DNA of 34,833 nucleotides from Pseudomonadota bacterium (GTDB lineage Bacteria > Pseudomonadota > Gammaproteobacteria > Steroidobacterales > Steroidobacteraceae). Each line of letters starts with the position of its first letter. The first letter of the stretch is position 1. The notes below the pieces were generated by a model. The model had not been told where the DNA came from, did no database searches, and saw only the letters and a program-made list of their open reading frames with translations. Positions 9,732-21,373 of this stretch are shown piece after piece. Location of the stretch: contig JAJZLX010000341.1 in assembly GCA_021850555.1 (NCBI GenBank), positions 1 to 34,833 of the forward strand, read 5' to 3'. Position numbers and translations under genes: made by a program.

Positions 9732-10619
9732 CTAGGACGGGCGGATGGCGAGCCGCTCACCCTGACGGCGCAGCAGCGGTCCGAAGCCCAAGCGGTCGTA
9801 GAACGCCCCCAGGGCCGCCAGATCCGGAGTCCGGGGTCGCAAGTCCTCCGGCGCAACCGCCAGCGGCATGTCGCACACGATGCGCGTCAGGCGCCGGGCA
9901 AGGTAGACCATCTCACGGTGCTCGAGCAGACGCTGGCGCAGCTCGCGGCCGCCCCGCAGCCCGAGCGAGCCCACACGGCCGAGCTGGCCATACAGGTCAT
10001 CGATCGAGCCGAAGGCCCGCATCAGCGCCGCTGCGGTCTTGGGACCCACCCCGGGCACACCGGGAATGTTGTCCGAGGCGTCTCCGGTGAGCGCGAGAAA
10101 GTCCGCAAAGCGCTCCGGCGGCAGCCCGAACCGACGGTGCACGTCCCCGTAGCCGAGCGGCCCGCGGGCGCCGAAATCCCAGTACAGGTCGCCGTCGCGA
10201 ACGAGCTGGGCAAGATCCTTGTCGCGAGTGATGAACGCCGAGCGCACACCGTGTCCTCGCATCAGGTACGACAGCGTGCCGATGAGATCGTCGGCCTCAT
10301 ACTGCGGGTCGACGAAGGTGGCGAGGCCCAGATGAGCACAGAGCTCGCGGCAGTAGTCGAATTGAGCGGCCAGATCCATGGGCGCGGGCTCGCGGTTGGC
10401 CTTGTAAAGCGGGTAGATGCCATTGCGGTAAGAGGTCGCGAGCCGCTGATCGAAGGCGACGGCCACGAACGGCGGCCGGGTCCTCTCCAGCAAATCCCCG
10501 AGAAAGCGCGCGAAACCAAACACGGCATGCACGGGACGCTGCTCCCGATCGACCATGCCGGGCAGCTGCGAGTAATACGCGCGAAAGACGTAGACCGAGG
10601 CGTCGATGAGATAGATCAC
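9732..10619 (-). CDS. Stand-alone 5'-3' exonuclease / flap endonuclease (Xni or PolA N-domain type)
   Basis: A 295-residue protein equivalent to the N-terminal 5' nuclease domain of DNA polymerase I. Metal-binding acidic motifs are visible: [13 protein letters not shown] at the N-terminus, AFD near 58, [11 protein letters not shown] near 105-115, [11 protein letters not shown], and [21 protein letters not shown], the helix-3-turn-helix region with two metal-ligand aspartates. It should remove flaps or degrade 5' ends of DNA or RNA-DNA hybrids. The length is slightly above E. coli Xni (251 residues), and unlike Xni the full acidic set appears retained, so it should be active. It starts 39 bases after the HNH gene on the same strand, so the pair is likely co-transcribed. 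Whether polA itself keeps its own domain cannot be seen here. Confidence 0.92.
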   Translation of the reverse strand: MIYLIDASVYVFRAYYSQLPGMVDREQRPVHAVFGFARFLGDLLERTRPPFVAVAFDQRLATSYRNGIYPLYKANREPAPMDLAAQFDYCRELCAHLGLATFVDPQYEADDLIGTLSYLMRGHGVRSAFITRDKDLAQLVRDGDLYWDFGARGPLGYGDVHRRFGLPPERFADFLALTGDASDNIPGVPGVGPKTAAALMRAFGSIDDLYGQLGRVGSLGLRGGRELRQRLLEHREMVYLARRLTRIVCDMPLAVAPEDLRPRTPDLAALGAFYDRLGFGPLLRRQGERLAIRPS

Positions 10620-10658
10620 GGCACGGGGCTGATTCTGGTTGTCGCAGCCCGCCCGGCC

Positions 10659-11333
10659 TCACGCCAACCAACGCTGGATGCGATCGTGCAGCGGGCTGGT
10701 TCGGGGAAAGTGCGCAAGCAGGTATTCCATCTGGTCCGCACGCACGCGCCGCCCCTTGAGGAAAACGTATTCCGCGTAGGTCGGAGTGAACGGCACCGCG
10801 ATCAGCTGCATCTTCGCCTGCTCCGGAGTGCGCGAGGCCTTCTGGTTGTTGCAGCGGCGGCACGCCGTGACGACGTTGGTCCAGGTGTCCTGCCCGCCCT
10901 GGCTGAAAGGCCGGATGTGGTCGCGCGAGAGCTCGCGGGTCGGGAAGCGCAACCCGCAATACATGCACAGGTGCGCATCCCTGCGGAACAGCGTCTGGTT
11001 GTTGAGCGGGGGCACGTAGTCGTGGCGGGTGTTGCCGGGATTGCCCGTGTGGCCGATGGTGGCGACAATGGAATGGATCTCGAGCACGGTGCGCCGGCCG
11101 GTGAGGGCATTCACCCCTCCAAAGAGGGTATAGAGCGCGGAGCCGCAAGTATAGGCTACCTGCTGCTGGGTATAGAGCCGGGCGGCCTCCTTGTAATCGA
11201 TCCACTCCAGCGGCATGCCGGACACGTCCGTGCGCAGCACGAGCTGGGAGAGCCCACGCACGTTCCCTGTCGGGACGATGCGCAGATCTTCCGCCAGACC
11301 GTGGTCGGCGCGATCGAGGTCTATGCCCATCAT
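10659..11333 (-). CDS. HNH endonuclease family protein
   Basis: A 224-residue protein with a C-terminal HNH nuclease module. Zinc-binding pairs are CMYC (Cys123, Cys126) and CRRC (Cys158, Cys161). The HNH core is LSRDHIRPFSQGG with His139, TNVV with Asn153, and CNNQK with Asn162/163. The first 110 residues (VSGMPLEWIDYKEAARLY, ALTGRRTVLEIHSIV) match the N-terminal half of a widespread housekeeping-type bacterial HNH family whose role is not established. ATG ATG at 11333/11330 are both possible starts; the frame continues upstream through the intergenic region but with unrelated composition. There is no clear ribosome site. The exonuclease gene follows in the same direction. Confidence 0.88.
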   Translation of the reverse strand: MMGIDLDRADHGLAEDLRIVPTGNVRGLSQLVLRTDVSGMPLEWIDYKEAARLYTQQQVAYTCGSALYTLFGGVNALTGRRTVLEIHSIVATIGHTGNPGNTRHDYVPPLNNQTLFRRDAHLCMYCGLRFPTRELSRDHIRPFSQGGQDTWTNVVTACRRCNNQKASRTPEQAKMQLIAVPFTPTYAEYVFLKGRRVRADQMEYLLAHFPRTSPLHDRIQRWLA

Positions 11334-11400
11334 GGCGTCTGTAAGATAAGACAATATTGTGCGAAACTTCAACAATCTCGATGTTCTGAATCGCAACGCT
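11334..11400. promoter_or_regulatory. AT-rich upstream region of the HNH gene with palindrome ACAATATTGT
   Basis: This stretch is markedly richer in A and T than its surroundings and includes a perfect 10-bp palindrome at 11351-11360, 18 bases before the HNH start. On the minus strand TTGTTG and TCTTAT, 18 bases apart, are weak -35/-10 candidates that would give a very short leader. The remaining 209 bases up to pntAA hold no gene I can support, only the AGAGGA ribosome site at its end. Confidence 0.35.
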
Positions 11401-11609
11401 CCGGACCGGACCATGGCAGACCCAGGCAGCCTGTTTGTCTCAGAGGCGCCAGGGCGAGGACTCCTCGCGCGGCGACGAGGACCCGCGCTGCCTGGGCGGC
11501 GCCGGGAAAGGCTGGGGCGAAGTGCCCAAAGCGCGCTGCAGAAGAGGCCGCGGCACGCTAACCTTGGGCAGACAGGCTCCCCACACCCGGGACCCGAAGA
11601 GGACCGCAG

Positions 11610-12731
11610 ATGCCAGCAATGATCGGCGCGCTGCTCGAGCGCGCGCCCCGAGAGATGCGTGTCAGTTTGGTACCCGAGGTGGCCGGGAAGCTCATCCGCG
11701 CCGGCGCGCAGGTGCTGATGGAGCACGGCGCCGGCGAGGGCGCCCGCTTCCCCGACAGCGCCTACCAGGGGGTGCGGTGGACGGATGCGGCCGGCGTGCT
11801 CAAGGAGGCGCAGGTGCTGCTGACGGTACAGCCCCTCGACCTCGAGCGGATCGGGCTGCTCAAATCGGGCACGGTGCTGATCGGGTTCCTTCAGCCCTAC
11901 GCCCGGCACGAGGAGGTCCGCGCGCTCAAGGAGCGCGGCGTGACCAGCTTCGCGATGGAGCTCGTGCCGCGCATCTCTCGCGCGCAATCCATGGATGCAC
12001 TGTCTTCACAGGCGGCGATCGCGGGGTACAAGGCGGTTCTGATCGCGGCCAACCATCTGCAGAAGTTCCTGCCGATGCTGACCACCGCCGCCGGAACCAT
12101 CCGCCCCGCGCAGGTGCTCGTCATCGGCGCAGGCGTCGCGGGGCTGCAGGCGATTGCCACGGCGAAGCGCCTCGGAGCCGTCGTAGAGGCCTACGACGTG
12201 CGCAGCGCCACCCGAGAGCAGGTGAAGTCGCTCGGCGCGAAATTCGTTGAAACCGGGGTCAGTGCGGAAGGCAGCGGCGGCTATGCGCGGGAGCTGACGG
12301 AGGAGGAGAAGCGCAAGCAGCAGGAGGTGCTCGATGCGCGCATCGCGGCCGCCGACGCGGTCGTCACCACCGCGTCGGTCCCGGGGCGGCCGGCGCCGAA
12401 GATCATCCTGCGCGCGGCGCTCGAGCGGATGCGTCCGGGGTCGGTCATCGTCGACATTGCGGCCGAGCAGGGCGGCAACTGCGAGCTCACCCGGGCCGGG
12501 GAGACGGTGACCCACCGTGGCGTGGACGTCGTCGGGCCGGTGAACCTGCCCGCCCAGCTCGCCTACAACGCCAGTGAGATGTATGCCCGAAATCTGCTCA
12601 ACTTCCTGACGCCGGCGCTGCAGGGGGGCGAGCTCGTCATCGACTGGAGCGACGAGGTGTTCGCCCAGGCGTGCCTGACGCACGCCGGCGAGATCCGCCA
12701 TGAGCCGACCCGCAAGGCGATCGAAGGGTGA
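11610..12731 (+). CDS. pntAA: NAD(P) transhydrogenase subunit alpha part 1 (NAD(H)-binding domain I)
   Basis: A 373-residue peripheral subunit that binds NAD(H) and passes hydride to NADP+ on domain III, driven by proton flow. The alanine-dehydrogenase-like fold shows RAPREMRVSLVPE at the N-terminus, the dinucleotide motif GAGVAG (173-178), YDVRSATREQVKSLGA and AEQGGNCELT. The split into a separate domain I chain matches the Rhodospirillum-type three-subunit enzyme; in E. coli this is fused to the membrane part. ATG at 11610 has AGAGGA 6 bases upstream; an internal ATG at 11619 is less well placed. It is first of three genes, with pntAB starting 4 bases after its stop. Confidence 0.97.
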   Translation: MPAMIGALLERAPREMRVSLVPEVAGKLIRAGAQVLMEHGAGEGARFPDSAYQGVRWTDAAGVLKEAQVLLTVQPLDLERIGLLKSGTVLIGFLQPYARHEEVRALKERGVTSFAMELVPRISRAQSMDALSSQAAIAGYKAVLIAANHLQKFLPMLTTAAGTIRPAQVLVIGAGVAGLQAIATAKRLGAVVEAYDVRSATREQVKSLGAKFVETGVSAEGSGGYARELTEEEKRKQQEVLDARIAAADAVVTTASVPGRPAPKIILRAALERMRPGSVIVDIAAEQGGNCELTRAGETVTHRGVDVVGPVNLPAQLAYNASEMYARNLLNFLTPALQGGELVIDWSDEVFAQACLTHAGEIRHEPTRKAIEG

Positions 12732-12735
12732 GTCA

Positions 12736-13034
12736 ATGACTGGAATCATCGCGCTTTACATCTTCATGCTCGCGGCCTTCACCGGCTACGAGGTCATCTC
12801 GCGCGTACCTGTGATCCTGCACACCCCGTTGATGTCAGGCTCCAACTTCGTCCACGGTATCGTGCTGGTCGGCGCCATGGTGGCGCTCGGCAACGCGCAC
12901 ACGCCGCTCGAGAAGACCATCGGCTTCATCGGCGTGCTGCTGGCGGCCGGCAACGTGGTCGGGGGCTACGTCTGGACCGAGCGCATGCTCGAGATGTTCA
13001 AGACCAGCCAGGACAAGAGGAAAGGCGGCCAGGC

Positions 13035-13038
<4 letters not shown>
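12736..13038 (+). CDS. pntAB: NAD(P) transhydrogenase subunit alpha part 2 (membrane domain)
   Basis: A 100-residue membrane protein with three hydrophobic helices (ALYIFMLAAFTGYEVI, FVHGIVLVGAMVALG and GFIGVLLAAGNVVGGYVW) and a short basic tail. This is the alpha-side half of the proton-conducting domain II. The stop of pntAA is 4 bases upstream and its own TGA overlaps the pntB ATG as ATGA, so all three chains are translationally coupled and made in proportion. Confidence 0.96.
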
Positions 13039-14429
<1,391 letters not shown>

Positions 14430-14472
14430 CCCGAGCCGTTCCCAGGACCTTCGCCGTCACAAAGAAGCGGGG

Positions 14473-14489
14473 CCGCCGAGGCGGATTTT
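14473..14489 (+). terminator. Weak terminator candidate after pntB
   Basis: CCGCCGAGGCGG forms a short GC stem with a tight loop and is followed by ATTTT, 44 bases after the pntB stop. A second palindrome, GGGGCGCCCC, lies at 14492-14501. The stem is short, so efficiency is doubtful. Confidence 0.35.
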
Positions 14490-14539
14490 CCGGGGCGCCC
14501 CGAACAGGCTGTCGCCGGCCGGCATCGACCTGATGCACA

Positions 14540-15172
14540 TCAGGGCCTGCCGCAGCAGCGTCCGCCGTCTCGGTCACCGTCGGGCATCTCGGGCGCATGC
14601 GGCTCGGCCAGGCGCCGCATCTGCTGGATCTGCCGCATCTGCTCCTCCTGCTGCCGCTCCAGCTGGTGCTGCATCCGCTGCATCCTGATCTGCCGCTGCA
14701 TCCGCTCGATCATGTGCTGCCGCTGCACCGGTGTGGCGTCCTGCCAGCGCCGGCGCAGCATCCTGCGTCGCCAGGTGGGCAACCGCTGGAATGCGCGGAA
14801 GCTGCGGCGGATGGCAGCCTGCCGCCGCGCGGGCAGCATCTGAAACTGGCGCCAGCGCCGGCGCAGGAGCGCGCGCTGCCGGGGCGTCATCCGCTTCCAC
14901 TTGCGGAAGCGCTCCCGGGCCTTGGACTTCTGAGCGGGCGTCATGCTGAGCCAGCGCCGGCTGCCGCGGGCCAGGGCACGCTGTCTCACCGCCGGCAGGC
15001 GCGCCCATTCGCCGGCAAGCGGAGCGAGCAGCCGCCGCTGCGCCGGTGTGAGGTGGGCCCAGGACACCCCGGCGCGAGTCGAGACCGTGGTCTGAGACTG
15101 CTGCGCCGAGACGCTCAGGGGTATCGCCGCAAGCAGCACCGCCAGCACCAACGATCGCCATCCGCTCATCAT
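14540..15172 (-). CDS. DUF3106 family secreted protein with 18-residue Arg/Trp-rich repeats
   Basis: A 210-residue exported basic protein. Residues 1-24 are a signal peptide (WRSLVLAVLLAAIPLSVSAQ). The mature chain has a repeating unit starting near residues 41, 59, 77, 95, 113 and 131, each about 18 residues, beginning L/M-T/P and with an aromatic near its end (W92, F110, F128; F89, W107, F125, W143). LTPAQ, MTPAQ and MTPRQ recall the LTxxQ motif of Spy/CpxP periplasmic chaperones, but homology is not shown. A glutamine/methionine-rich helix follows (residues 150-188), then an acidic, cysteine-bearing tail. It is last of four genes led by an ECF sigma factor; its ATG ATG start overlaps the lipoprotein stop. 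Function unknown. Confidence 0.85.
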   Translation of the reverse strand: MMSGWRSLVLAVLLAAIPLSVSAQQSQTTVSTRAGVSWAHLTPAQRRLLAPLAGEWARLPAVRQRALARGSRRWLSMTPAQKSKARERFRKWKRMTPRQRALLRRRWRQFQMLPARRQAAIRRSFRAFQRLPTWRRRMLRRRWQDATPVQRQHMIERMQRQIRMQRMQHQLERQQEEQMRQIQQMRRLAEPHAPEMPDGDRDGGRCCGRP

Positions 15173-15498
15173 CGGCTGCCCACTCCGGAGGTGCTCGGCT
15201 CGGCAGCGGACTTGCTCGCCGACGTCGAGGCGCGCCCTCCCGTTGTCCCGGTTGTCTTGGTTGTCCTGACCGCCGTGCCCAGCCTGAGCTTTGACAGGTA
15301 GCCCATCCAGCTTGCGCCGGCGGAGCGCTGTTTGTCGGACGTGGGATCGGCGCTGCCCAGGAATTGCAGCAGCCCCATGTCGACCGGCCGCGGACGCGCG
15401 GAGCGTTTGGAAAGATCGTTGGCGCAGCCACTGGTGAGAGCGGCCAGAGCGACCAGGATCGCCGCAGAGAGGCACACACGCCAACGCTCAGTGGGCAT
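15169..15498 (-). CDS. Small lipoprotein of unknown function
   Basis: A 109-residue protein with a clear lipoprotein signal: basic MPTERWR, a hydrophobic stretch, and the lipobox LTSGC with Cys at residue 25. The mature part has a conserved-looking PVDMGLLQFLGSADP and ASWMGYLSKLRLG, then a low-complexity threonine/serine/alanine tail (TTKTTGTTGGRAS). The start is placed at 15498 because it puts the lipobox at the normal distance; it overlaps the upstream gene by 11 bases. Its TGA overlaps the DUF3106 start. I do not recognise the family; anchoring in the outer membrane is inferred from Ala-Asn after the cysteine, not Asp at +2. Confidence 0.72.
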   Translation of the reverse strand: MPTERWRVCLSAAILVALAALTSGCANDLSKRSARPRPVDMGLLQFLGSADPTSDKQRSAGASWMGYLSKLRLGTAVRTTKTTGTTGGRASTSASKSAAEPSTSGVGSR

Positions 15499-15916
15499 GC
15501 CCGGCGGCACCTCCCGAGCCCTGCCCCGGCTCCGCCTGCGCCTCGTAGACGGCCCATTCGTAGAACTCCCCGTCACCGCCTTCGACGAGAGTCAGTCCGT
15601 CATGATCGGTGAGCAGGTCCAGGTCGCCGCTCGCAATCGCATTGGTCGCCGCCGCCTGCGGGGCCGTCTGCGGCTGATGCAGCCGCACCACAAGAGCCAG
15701 AACGGCCGCCGCGGCGACCACCCCCGTGGCCGGCACCCACAGGCGCCGGCCTCGCAAAGCAAGCCCGCGCGCGCCGCCCGTGCTCACCTGTGCCACAGCC
15801 GCATGGCGCGCTCGACTCAGGTGCGAGCGGACGCGGCCGCTGGCTCGCTGTGCTTGCTCTTCGAGAAGCGCGCGCAGCCGCTGCTCCAACAGTGTCGTAT
15901 CGTCGGCCGAAGTCAC
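15488..15916 (-). CDS. DUF3619-like single-pass membrane protein, possible anti-sigma or accessory factor
   Basis: A 142-residue protein with a cytoplasmic helical N-terminus (TLLEQRLRALLEEQAQRASG, then RVRSHLSRARHAAV), one membrane helix at about 60-79 (WVPATGVVAAAAVLALVVRL) and a short acidic exterior part (ASGDLDLLTDHDGLTLVEGG, EFYEWAVYE). Gene order sigma factor, DUF3619, DUF3106 is known in beta- and gammaproteobacteria, which is the main reason for the name. By position and topology it could sequester the sigma factor at the membrane, but no zinc-binding anti-sigma (HxxxCxxC) motif is present. Its start overlaps the sigma stop as ATGA. Confidence 0.75.
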   Translation of the reverse strand: MTSADDTTLLEQRLRALLEEQAQRASGRVRSHLSRARHAAVAQVSTGGARGLALRGRRLWVPATGVVAAAAVLALVVRLHQPQTAPQAAATNAIASGDLDLLTDHDGLTLVEGGDGEFYEWAVYEAQAEPGQGSGGAAGHAH

Positions 15917-16530
15917 AGGTGCTCACCCAGTTGCGCGCGCAGGGTCCGCAACGCCCGAAAGTAATGTGTCTTGACGCTGCCTTCCGAGCAGCCCATGGCC
16001 CGGGCGGTCTGCGCCACATCGAGACCTTCCAGGGTGCGCAGCAGGAACACCTGCTGCTGGCGCCGCGGCAGCTCCCCGACCGCCCGCTCCAGGGCGCTCA
16101 TGGCCTCATCGATCTCCAGGCGCCGCGCGGGCAGCAGCTCCTCTGCGACCGCCTCTGCGATCGGGTCGCCCCCCTCCTGCCCATCGGCGGCGAAAGGCCA
16201 CCACGACATCACCCGGTCGCGCACGGCGCGCCGCCGCTGCATGTCGCGGATCCGGTTCTCCAGGATTCGGTAAAAGAGCGGCCTCCACTCCTCGGCCGGC
16301 CGATGCGCATAGGCCCGCGCGAGCTGCAGCATCGCGTCCTGAACAGCATCCAGCGCATCGTCCTCATGGCGCAACGCCGCCTGGGCGATCTTGAATGCTC
16401 GGAGCTCGACACTGGCCAGAAATTGGCCGAGCGCCCGACCTCCGAGATTGGCATTGGGGTCCAACCGATCCACGTCGCCGCGAGCAGCCGGCATGCTATA
16501 AGGCGAGGCGAGCGTAGCAGACTCGGGCAT
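15913..16530 (-). CDS. ECF-type RNA polymerase sigma factor
   Basis: A 205-residue sigma-70 family extracytoplasmic-function factor. Region 2 spans about 40-105 (ALRHEDDALDAVQDAMLQLA, then WRPLFYRILENRIRDMQRR). Region 4 spans 154-198 (LPRRQQQVFLLRTLEGLDVA, then MGCSEGSVKTHYFRALRTLR), a helix-turn-helix for the -35 element. The linker between them is tryptophan- and acid-bearing. ATG at 16530 is used; a second ATG at 16494 would trim 12 residues and neither has a clear ribosome site. It heads a four-gene overlapping operon and is divergent from priA across 116 bases. I could not identify a convincing autoregulated promoter pair there. Confidence 0.93.
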   Translation of the reverse strand: MPESATLASPYSMPAARGDVDRLDPNANLGGRALGQFLASVELRAFKIAQAALRHEDDALDAVQDAMLQLARAYAHRPAEEWRPLFYRILENRIRDMQRRRAVRDRVMSWWPFAADGQEGGDPIAEAVAEELLPARRLEIDEAMSALERAVGELPRRQQQVFLLRTLEGLDVAQTARAMGCSEGSVKTHYFRALRTLRAQLGEHL

Positions 16531-16646
16531 AGCGGGTATAACGCCCCGGCGCCATCGTCGGTTGACAGCGACGGTAACGATGGTGGTGGAACCCCTTCCG
16601 GGACCTCCCTGCTTTCCATGAGACTAACGATGAAGCCACCCGGCGG

Positions 16647-18884
<2,238 letters not shown>

Positions 18885-18933
18885 TCGGGTAGAATTCACC
18901 GCTTTCCGCACGTCGTCTTCCACTGGATCCGTC

Positions 18934-20691
18934 TTGAAGCAGCAACTCGAGCAGCTCCTCGCGAGCGCCCTCGCCTCCCTCGCCGGCAGCGTTCTTCCCG
19001 AGACCCCCGCACCGGGCATTGCGACGGTGGAGCGCACTCGCGACGCGAAGCACGGGGACTTTGCGACGAATGTCGCGCTGCGTCTGGCCAAGGCCGCGCG
19101 CTCAAATCCCCGCGAGCTCGCCGAGCGCATCGTGGCCGCGCTGCCGGCGAGCCCCCTGGTGGAGCGCACGCAGATCGCAGGCCAGGGCTTCATCAACTTC
19201 TTCCTGGCGCGCGCCGCCTACGGCAGCGAGCTCGCCGCGATCCACGAGCTTGGGGAACGCTACGGCCACAGCACCCTCGGCAAGGGAGAGCGGGTGCTGC
19301 TGGAGTTCGTCTCGGCCAATCCCACCGGCCCACTGCACGTGGGACACGGGCGGCAGGCCGCCTACGGCGCGACGCTCGCCAACATCCTGTCGGCCACCGG
19401 CTTCGACGTCGCGCGCGAGTACTACATCAACGACGCCGGCCGCCAGGTGGACATCCTGGCCGTCAGCGCCTGGATACGCTACCTCACGGCCTGCGGCGAG
19501 CCGCTGCCGTTTCCGGAGAACGGCTATCGGGGCGATTACGTCCGCGGCATCGCCGAGACACTTCGCGCCACCTTCGGCGAGGGCTTGCGGCGGGAATCCG
19601 GCGCCGTCCTGGCCGGGCTGCCCGCCGATGCACCCGCCGGCGACAAGGAGGTCTACATCGATGCGCTCATCGCGCGGGCACGGCAGCTGATCGGCGCGGA
19701 GGCTTTCACACGCGTGCTCGAGCTTTCGCTCGCCGAGATGCTCGCCGACATTCGCGAGGACCTCGAGCAGTTCGGAGTCCGCTTCGACCGCTGGTACTCG
19801 GAGAAGGCGCTCGAGAAGAGCGGCGCCATCGAGCGCGCGCTCGCGCGCCTTGAGCAGGAGGGGCGGCTCTATCGCCGGGAAGGGGCCATCTGGTTCCGCG
19901 CCACCGAGTTCGGTGACGAGAAGGACCGCGTGGTGGTGCGCGAGAACGGCCAGAAGACCTACTTCGCCTCCGACATCGCCTATCATCTCGAGAAGCGCGA
20001 GCGCGGCTTCGAGCGGCTGATCGACGTGCTCGGCGCCGATCACCACGGATACGTGGCCCGCGTGCGTGCCGGACTCACCGCCATGGGAGAGCCCGGCGAG
20101 TGCCTGGAAGTCAACCTGATCCAGTTCGTGAGCCTGTTTCGTGGCGGCGAGAAAGTGCCGATGGGCAAGCGCGAGGCGCAGTTCGTGACGCTGCGGCAGC
20201 TGCGCGAGGAGGTCGGCAACGATGCATGCCGGCTCTTCTACCTGATGCGCAGCCACGACCAGCCGCTCGACTTCGATCTCGAGCTCGCCAAGTCGCGCAC
20301 CAATGAGAATCCGGTGTACTACATCCAGTACGCGCATGCGCGGGTGGCGAGCGTCATGAAGCAGCTCGCCGCCCGGGGGCTCGCCTTCGACCGCGCCGAA
20401 GGCCTGGCTCACGCCGGTCTTCTGACCGGGGTCCACGAGCAGGCGGTGCTCGCCTCACTGGCGCGCTATGGCGAGATGCTCGAGCAGGCGGCCGCCAACC
20501 GCGCGCCGCACGCTCTCGTGCACTACCTGCGCGAGCTGGCCAACACCCTGCACACCTACTACAACGCCGAGCAGTTCATCGTCGAGGACTCCCGGGTGCG
20601 CAATGCGCGGCTGGCGCTGGTGATCGGTGTGCAGCAAGTGATCCGTAACGGTCTCACCCTACTTGGCGTCTCGGCGCCCGACTCGATGTGA
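18934..20691 (+). CDS. argS: Arginyl-tRNA synthetase
   Basis: A 585-residue class I synthetase that charges tRNA-Arg. The ArgS-specific N-domain has DAKHGDFATNVALRLAK. The HIGH-type motif is HVGH (135-138) in SANPTGPLHVGHGR. The KMSKS-loop position reads VPMGKREAQFVTL, a normal ArgS variation. The C-terminal DALR anticodon-binding domain follows (NPVYYIQYAHARVASVMKQL, LANTLHTYYNAEQF). The start is taken as TTG at 18934 (reads MKQQLEQLL), because no ATG lies between the priA stop and this point; an ATG at 18859 inside priA would add 25 unlikely residues. TAGAAT at 18890-18895 is a -10-like hexamer without a matching -35. Confidence 0.97.
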   Translation: MKQQLEQLLASALASLAGSVLPETPAPGIATVERTRDAKHGDFATNVALRLAKAARSNPRELAERIVAALPASPLVERTQIAGQGFINFFLARAAYGSELAAIHELGERYGHSTLGKGERVLLEFVSANPTGPLHVGHGRQAAYGATLANILSATGFDVAREYYINDAGRQVDILAVSAWIRYLTACGEPLPFPENGYRGDYVRGIAETLRATFGEGLRRESGAVLAGLPADAPAGDKEVYIDALIARARQLIGAEAFTRVLELSLAEMLADIREDLEQFGVRFDRWYSEKALEKSGAIERALARLEQEGRLYRREGAIWFRATEFGDEKDRVVVRENGQKTYFASDIAYHLEKRERGFERLIDVLGADHHGYVARVRAGLTAMGEPGECLEVNLIQFVSLFRGGEKVPMGKREAQFVTLRQLREEVGNDACRLFYLMRSHDQPLDFDLELAKSRTNENPVYYIQYAHARVASVMKQLAARGLAFDRAEGLAHAGLLTGVHEQAVLASLARYGEMLEQAAANRAPHALVHYLRELANTLHTYYNAEQFIVEDSRVRNARLALVIGVQQVIRNGLTLLGVSAPDSM

Positions 20692-20695
20692 GCGC

Positions 20696-21373
20696 ATGTC
20701 CCAGTTGACCCGCGATTACAAGGGCACAGGCCGCCACCCCCTGAGGCCCGGCGGCATGAAGGAATTCGGCTTGGGCGTGCTCGCCGGGGCGCTGCTCGCC
20801 GGCGGCTTCGCCGCACTGATCGCCGCGCATGGGCGTCACCGGCAGGGGCCGCCCTCCTCCGTCTGCACCACCTCAGGGAACACGGGCGCCTCCGGGAATG
20901 CCGCCGCCGGATCCGGGTCGAGCGTCCTGGCGACGACCCCTCAGCCGGTGCCACTCCCTCAAGGCGGTGCGCAAGCCGAGACAGCCGCCGCCGCCGTGCC
21001 GGCCGCGGGCACGACCTCCGCTTCGTCGGCGCCGCAGTATGATTTCTACAGCATGCTGCGCAAGCAGACCGTCCCGGTGCCCGGGGAACGCGCCGCCGCC
21101 CAAGCGCGTGCCCACTGGACAAGGCTCACGGCCGGCCCACCGCGCTACCTCGTGCAGGTCGGCTCCTACACCAGCGATGCCCAGGCGCAGCGGCTTCGCC
21201 AGCGACTCGGCCAAATGGGCATCAGCGCACGGATACGGCAGGGCACGGAGCACGGGATGGTTCTCCACCGCGTGCAGATCGGCCCCGTCGATGCGGCGGG
21301 GCTGCGCTGGATCCGGCGCGAGCTCGCCGCCGCAGGCATGCGCCCTCTGGTCATACCGGTCAGGAGCAAGTGA
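20696..21373 (+). CDS. SPOR-domain inner-membrane protein, FtsN-like
   Basis: A 225-residue bitopic protein: a short basic cytoplasmic N-terminus (TRDYKGTGRHPLRPGG), one membrane helix at about 23-45, an alanine/proline/glycine-rich periplasmic linker, and a C-terminal SPOR domain from about 147 (RYLVQVGSYTSDAQAQRLRQ, ARIRQGTEHGMVLHRVQIGP). SPOR domains bind septal peptidoglycan stripped of stem peptides, so the protein probably acts in cell division. Position directly after argS (4 bases) matches the priA-argS-ftsN/SPOR order of Pseudomonas, where hslVU follows; here it is followed instead by the convergent ntrX end after 35 bases. Confidence 0.93.
   Translation: MSQLTRDYKGTGRHPLRPGGMKEFGLGVLAGALLAGGFAALIAAHGRHRQGPPSSVCTTSGNTGASGNAAAGSGSSVLATTPQPVPLPQGGAQAETAAAAVPAAGTTSASSAPQYDFYSMLRKQTVPVPGERAAAQARAHWTRLTAGPPRYLVQVGSYTSDAQAQRLRQRLGQMGISARIRQGTEHGMVLHRVQIGPVDAAGLRWIRRELAAAGMRPLVIPVRSK

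Noticed and set aside
9732..11333. Exonuclease plus HNH gene as a new anti-phage system
   Set aside because: Both proteins look like widespread housekeeping families, and there is no sensor, toxin, methylase or mobile element nearby. Kept only as a pairing to examine.
9657..11561. A 634-codon plus-strand open frame across the nuclease genes
   Set aside because: It is antisense to two well-supported genes (exonuclease and HNH), is rich in arginine, histidine and alanine, and shows no domain. It is a GC-rich shadow frame.
16562..16567. TTGACA on the plus strand upstream of priA
   Set aside because: The sequence 16-18 bases downstream is GC-rich with no -10 resemblance, so a promoter is not supported.
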